DNA of 64,000 nucleotides from CAVVDT01 sp963747005 (GTDB taxonomy: Bacteria; Pseudomonadota; Alphaproteobacteria; Rhizobiales; Aestuariivirgaceae), in assembly GCA_963747005.1 (NCBI GenBank), contig CAVVDT010000008.1, positions 248,001 through 312,000 of the forward strand. Direction: 5' to 3'. Under the pieces are notes generated by a model, which had not been told where the DNA came from, searched no databases, and was given only the letters and a program-made list of their open reading frames with translations. The stretch's first letter is position 1, and the number at the start of each line of letters is the position of its first letter. The position numbers and the translations under genes are program-made. Of this stretch, positions 60,907-64,000 are shown one piece after another.

Positions 60907-62160
60907 GTGAAACCCGAGGAGCTTGCCAAACTCGGTCTGGGCGATTTCTACATGACGGACAGCGACACGCCGGCCAGCCCCGGGGCCGATTATCTGGAAT
61001 GGAAGCACAGCGCGGACTGGGCATTTTCACTGTTCGAGCCGGCACTCGCCGAAGGTCCTTTCCAGCGCACGAAGATTGCATCGGGCGGGCGACTGCAGCC
61101 GATCATCAACCTCAGTTCGTACAATTATCTCGGTCTTGCCCAGCATCCAAAAGTGATCGAGGCAGCGGTGAAGGCCCTTCAGACGTTCGGCACCGGGGCC
61201 TGCGGTTCGCCGGTGCTGTCAGGCATGACGGTACTGCATCGCGATCTCGAGCAGGCCTTGGCGACATTCTCCAACCACCAGCAGACCATGCTGTTCAACA
61301 GCGGCAATGCCGGCGCTATCGGTGCCTTGTCAGCCATGTTGCGGCGCGGCGACGTGGCGGTCATGGACCAGTATTCCCACATCTGCCTGATCGAGGGCGC
61401 CAAGCTCGCCGGCGCCAAGATCGAGATGTACGCCCACAACGATCCCGCCGATCTCGACCGCATCCTGACGCAGTACAAGGATCGCCGCCGGCTGGTCATC
61501 ATCGAAGCGCTGTTTTCGATGCATGGCAACTTTGCCGATTTGCCGGCGCTGGTGCCGGTGGCTCGCCAGCATGGCGTCGCTGTCATGCTGGACGAGGCCC
61601 ACTCCATTCTCACGGTGGGAGAACACGGGCGCGGCGCGGCCGAGCTATTCGGTGTCGAAAAGGATATCGCCCTCAGCTACGGAACCTTTTCCAAAGCCTT
61701 CGCGGGCATCGGGGCCTTCCTTGCCGGGTCCGATGCGGCGCTCGAATATGTGCGTTACTTCGCCAATACCTACGTCTTTTCGGTGGCCCTGCCGCCGGCG
61801 GTCGTGGCGGGGGTGAGAATGGCGCTGGCGGTGGCAACCGAGGACAACAGCCTGCGGCAAAAACTCAAGGCCAATGCCGACTACTTCCGTACCCAGCTTC
61901 ACGGCCTGGGCATCAATACCGGCCATTCAAACTCACACATCGTGCCCATCGTGCTGGGTTCCGACCGCCAGATGCTCTATGAACTGACGGCACTGGTGCG
62001 CGAGCGCGGGCTGTTCGTGGCGCCGGTGGACTTTCCCTCGGTGCCCGAAGATGAACTGCGCTTCAGGACCTGTGTGACCGCGGCGCACACCAGGCAGGAC
62101 CTCGACGAGGCCCTGAACATCATCGCCGACACGGTGGTGCCGCGCCTGCGGAAAGGGTGA
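60907..62160 (+). CDS. spt: Serine palmitoyltransferase
   Basis: 417 residues from a GTG at 60907, preceded by GGGAGG. Alpha-oxoamine synthase fold: INLSSYNYLGLA near the N-terminus, substrate region GTGACGSPVLSG, DEAHSI for the PLP ring, and the Schiff-base Lys263 in GTFSKAFAG. The N-terminal ~55 residues (DFYMTDSDTPASPG) resemble bacterial Spt rather than BioF or KBL. It condenses L-serine with an acyl thioester to 3-ketosphinganine. The nearby ACP and GNAT genes strengthen the assignment. Convergent with the phosphatase gene at 62175. Confidence 0.85.
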   Translation: MKPEELAKLGLGDFYMTDSDTPASPGADYLEWKHSADWAFSLFEPALAEGPFQRTKIASGGRLQPIINLSSYNYLGLAQHPKVIEAAVKALQTFGTGACGSPVLSGMTVLHRDLEQALATFSNHQQTMLFNSGNAGAIGALSAMLRRGDVAVMDQYSHICLIEGAKLAGAKIEMYAHNDPADLDRILTQYKDRRRLVIIEALFSMHGNFADLPALVPVARQHGVAVMLDEAHSILTVGEHGRGAAELFGVEKDIALSYGTFSKAFAGIGAFLAGSDAALEYVRYFANTYVFSVALPPAVVAGVRMALAVATEDNSLRQKLKANADYFRTQLHGLGINTGHSNSHIVPIVLGSDRQMLYELTALVRERGLFVAPVDFPSVPEDELRFRTCVTAAHTRQDLDEALNIIADTVVPRLRKG

Positions 62161-62174
62161 AAGGGACTGCCTTG

Positions 62175-63002
62175 TCAGGTGGTCGTTTCGCCATGCGCGA
62201 TTGCCGCCACCAGCCGCTTGTGGCCGGACCGCAGATGTACCCTCGGCCGGTGGCGCTTCATGATGGCAAGGCACTCTTCGACATTGCCGGCAAGCCCGCG
62301 CTCGATCAGCATGCCGGCCGCGAACATGGCCGAACGGCCGTGGCCGATAGCGCAGTGGATGTAGACCGGGCCGGCACAGCGGCTCGCCTCGGCAAGGATG
62401 CTCGCATAGCGAGCCGTCGTCAGGCTGGTGCCGTCAAGGGTCGGTAGCGAGCGATAGTCGCAGTGCTCGACGATGTCGCGCGGTTCGACATACTCCGCGG
62501 TCAGGTCGACGACCAGGCGGATGCCGGGCGGCAAGTCGTGCGCCCCGGCGACCCAGCGTCCGATATGGATGCCGGGTGCGATCTGGTTCCATGCCGGCTC
62601 CGGCCGCAACCGCTGGCCGAGCATCCAGACAAGCGACTGCACCAGCAGGCTGGGCGCATGCAGGACGGTGGCCCACCATCGCCTGTGGCCATCGTCGCAT
62701 TTGCCCATCACGCCGGGCCCGGCATGAAGATAGCCGAACGCCAGCACCGACATGCTGGCCGCCGGCCATAGCAACACCAAGGCCGCACCACCGCGGGCAA
62801 TGCCAAGCGAGGCGCAAATGCCGGCACAGGCCGCGAGGCCAAAGCCGATGATCAGGTTGGCCAGCCCCATCGCGGCTCCTGCTTGTCCACAGTATCGCAT
62901 CGATCTCTGAAGAAGCCGCGATAGCGGTTTCTCCCCGGGAATTCCAAGCGTTTCGACGGTGCAACGAGGCGCAGCGACAAGGTGCCGGTCACGGTCAGCC
63001 AT
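62175..63002 (-). CDS. Membrane-anchored dual-specificity-type phosphatase
   Basis: About 275 residues from the ATG at 63002, overlapping the permease stop; an ATG at 62900 is equally possible. The N-terminal part has two hydrophobic segments (LANLIIGFGLAACAGI, ALVLLWPAASMSVLAF). The C-terminal part is a dual-specificity phosphatase with the CX5R site HCAIGHGRS (Cys217, Arg223). Relatives dephosphorylate proteins or lipids; PTPMT1-type phosphatidylglycerophosphatases have this fold. In this setting a lipid-phosphate substrate is a fair guess. Confidence 0.72.
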   Translation of the reverse strand: MADRDRHLVAAPRCTVETLGIPGEKPLSRLLQRSMRYCGQAGAAMGLANLIIGFGLAACAGICASLGIARGGAALVLLWPAASMSVLAFGYLHAGPGVMGKCDDGHRRWWATVLHAPSLLVQSLVWMLGQRLRPEPAWNQIAPGIHIGRWVAGAHDLPPGIRLVVDLTAEYVEPRDIVEHCDYRSLPTLDGTSLTTARYASILAEASRCAGPVYIHCAIGHGRSAMFAAGMLIERGLAGNVEECLAIMKRHRPRVHLRSGHKRLVAAIAHGETTT

Positions 63003-64000
63003 GCGGCACGGCAAAGCAGGATTTCCAGTAGCGATAGGCGACCAACGCTGCGAAACATCCCATGGGGGCCCACATGATGACAAGCGGAGGCCATCCCGTC
63101 ATGATGTAATACTTGGCCTCGTCGAGCAATATGTACATGATCACGATCAGTATGATTGGAATTCCATAATAAATTACGTTCAAATTCCGCTGATCTCTTA
63201 CCGCATAGGGAAAGCAAAAGAAGGGCAGGAGGATCAGAAAGGCGAGCTTTCCCAAGCGGTAGTGGACTTCAGCCTCGATGCGCGAGAACGGAATGTTGGC
63301 CCGCTGCGCAAGCATGGCCTTCATCAGTTCATTGGCCGTCAATTCGGTCTCGTTAAGGCCGCGTGGCCGGTAGATGCGTTTCTTCTCGCTGATCAGGCGC
63401 CGGACAACATCCACGGCAGTGACCCGGGCGGGGACGACAGGTGCCGCCTTTTCAAGCATGGGGTCGTGATCCACGTTAAGGCTTCTGAATTTGTCCAGCA
63501 CCAGATAGGTTTGCCCGGAGTCCTGCGCCAGTGACGGCATCAGGAGCTGGCCACCTTTCGCCGTGTTGGTGGTGGAGCCGTCCTTGCCTCTGTCTTCATA
63601 GGCGAAGAACGCGCCGAAACTGCCTGACCGTCGATCCAGACTGTCGATAATGAAGGTCTGGTTGCCGATCTTCATGAAGGTCCCATCCTGGACAAATAGA
63701 AATTTATTGTTGTTTTCCAGTTCAAATAATAATTTCCGGAAAGAATATCTTGCAATAGGTTCCATCCATCCAAACATAATAATGGTAATTATTGAAAGTA
63801 TTAAACAAAGTGTTGTGATATTCAAAAATAATTGATGCAATCCTACACCCAGAGATTGCATTATGACCAGCTCTTTATCCTCCACCATGCGCTTGAAGCC
63901 GAGTATAATGCCAATGAATAGCGACAAGGGTATGCACAAGCTGAAATAGTGCGGCAACCAGAGCAGCAGGAACTTGAACGCCAGGCTATCGCCGCCCGGC
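62995..64000 (-). CDS. LptF/LptG-family permease, 5' end beyond right edge
   Basis: At least 335 residues; the frame is open to base 64000 (AFKFLLLWLPHYFSLCIPLS before the first Met-like codon). The YjgP/YjgQ fold is clear: N-terminal membrane helices (SLFIGIILGFKRM), a periplasmic beta-jellyroll with KIGNQTFIIDSL, then three C-terminal helices. LptF and LptG extract LPS for the LptBFGC bridge. In a sphingolipid locus such a homologue may carry sphingolipids instead. The stretch 63690-63850 is AT-rich in contrast to the surroundings. Confidence 0.8.
   Translation of the reverse strand, partial: PGGDSLAFKFLLLWLPHYFSLCIPLSLFIGIILGFKRMVEDKELVIMQSLGVGLHQLFLNITTLCLILSIITIIMFGWMEPIARYSFRKLLFELENNNKFLFVQDGTFMKIGNQTFIIDSLDRRSGSFGAFFAYEDRGKDGSTTNTAKGGQLLMPSLAQDSGQTYLVLDKFRSLNVDHDPMLEKAAPVVPARVTAVDVVRRLISEKKRIYRPRGLNETELTANELMKAMLAQRANIPFSRIEAEVHYRLGKLAFLILLPFFCFPYAVRDQRNLNVIYYGIPIILIVIMYILLDEAKYYIMTGWPPLVIMWAPMGCFAALVAYRYWKSCFAVPHG

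Overview
The window is GC-rich DNA of a free-living alphaproteobacterium, most likely of the order Hyphomicrobiales (Rhizobiales). The evidence is the mtaB-ftsY-yciB gene order, a 21-bp palindrome of the type common between genes in that order, a DacF-like carboxypeptidase that seems to carry a SPOR domain, GTG starts, tightly overlapping ATGA gene junctions, and a serine palmitoyltransferase locus. I see no phage, integrase, transposase or CRISPR array.

Layout. 1-2.1 kb: a D-Ala-D-Ala carboxypeptidase (cut by the left edge) and a CbiX-like chelatase. 2.5-14.3 kb: one long operon with a molybdenum hydroxylase (FAD subunit plus a fused 2Fe-2S/Moco subunit), a 6-hydroxynicotinate-reductase-like Fe-S protein, a UPF0280 protein, an 'amino acid synthesis' family protein, a complete branched-chain-type ABC importer and a MarR regulator. 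It looks like uptake and oxidative/reductive breakdown of an N-heterocycle such as nicotinate. 14.3-19.3 kb: a TusA-like protein and an NAD-dependent molybdenum formate dehydrogenase with fused diaphorase subunits. 19.3-22.6 kb: mtaB, ftsY, yciB. 22.6-25.1 kb: an ectoine-hydrolase-like M24 protein and an ArgE-like deacylase. 25.1-30.1 kb: a rubber-oxygenase-like (MpaB/DUF2236) protein divergent from a cis-prenyltransferase, a LuxR-type regulator divergent from a large SARP/BTAD-TPR regulator, and tRNA-Arg(ACG).

30.1-41.2 kb is the accessory part. A 1297-residue protein joins a MurC-like ligase to NRPS adenylation, carrier and thioesterase domains, and overlaps a DUF218 (YdcF/ElyC-like) gene. 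Next come an RTX calcium-binding gene with several frameshifts and ~540-bp tandem modules, a predicted glycosyltransferase, and a fused glycosyltransferase-like/sulfotransferase protein. I consider the Mur ligase-NRPS fusion with its DUF218 partner the strongest candidate for an undescribed system.

41.2-56.6 kb is a catabolic supercluster around a divergent control region with a 19-bp palindrome. Leftward run a four-carbon acid sugar kinase, a class II aldolase and an AroE-like dehydrogenase without the shikimate-binding serines. Rightward run a class III aminotransferase, a GntR/FCD regulator, a split transketolase, a Dpp-type ABC importer, a class IV aminotransferase and an ADP-forming acyl-CoA synthetase. 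After a solitary cupin, 57.3-64 kb carries a sphingolipid locus: a bCerS-like acyltransferase, a dedicated ACP and ketosynthase, serine palmitoyltransferase, a DUF4833 protein, a dual-specificity-type phosphatase and an LptF/LptG-family permease cut by the right edge.
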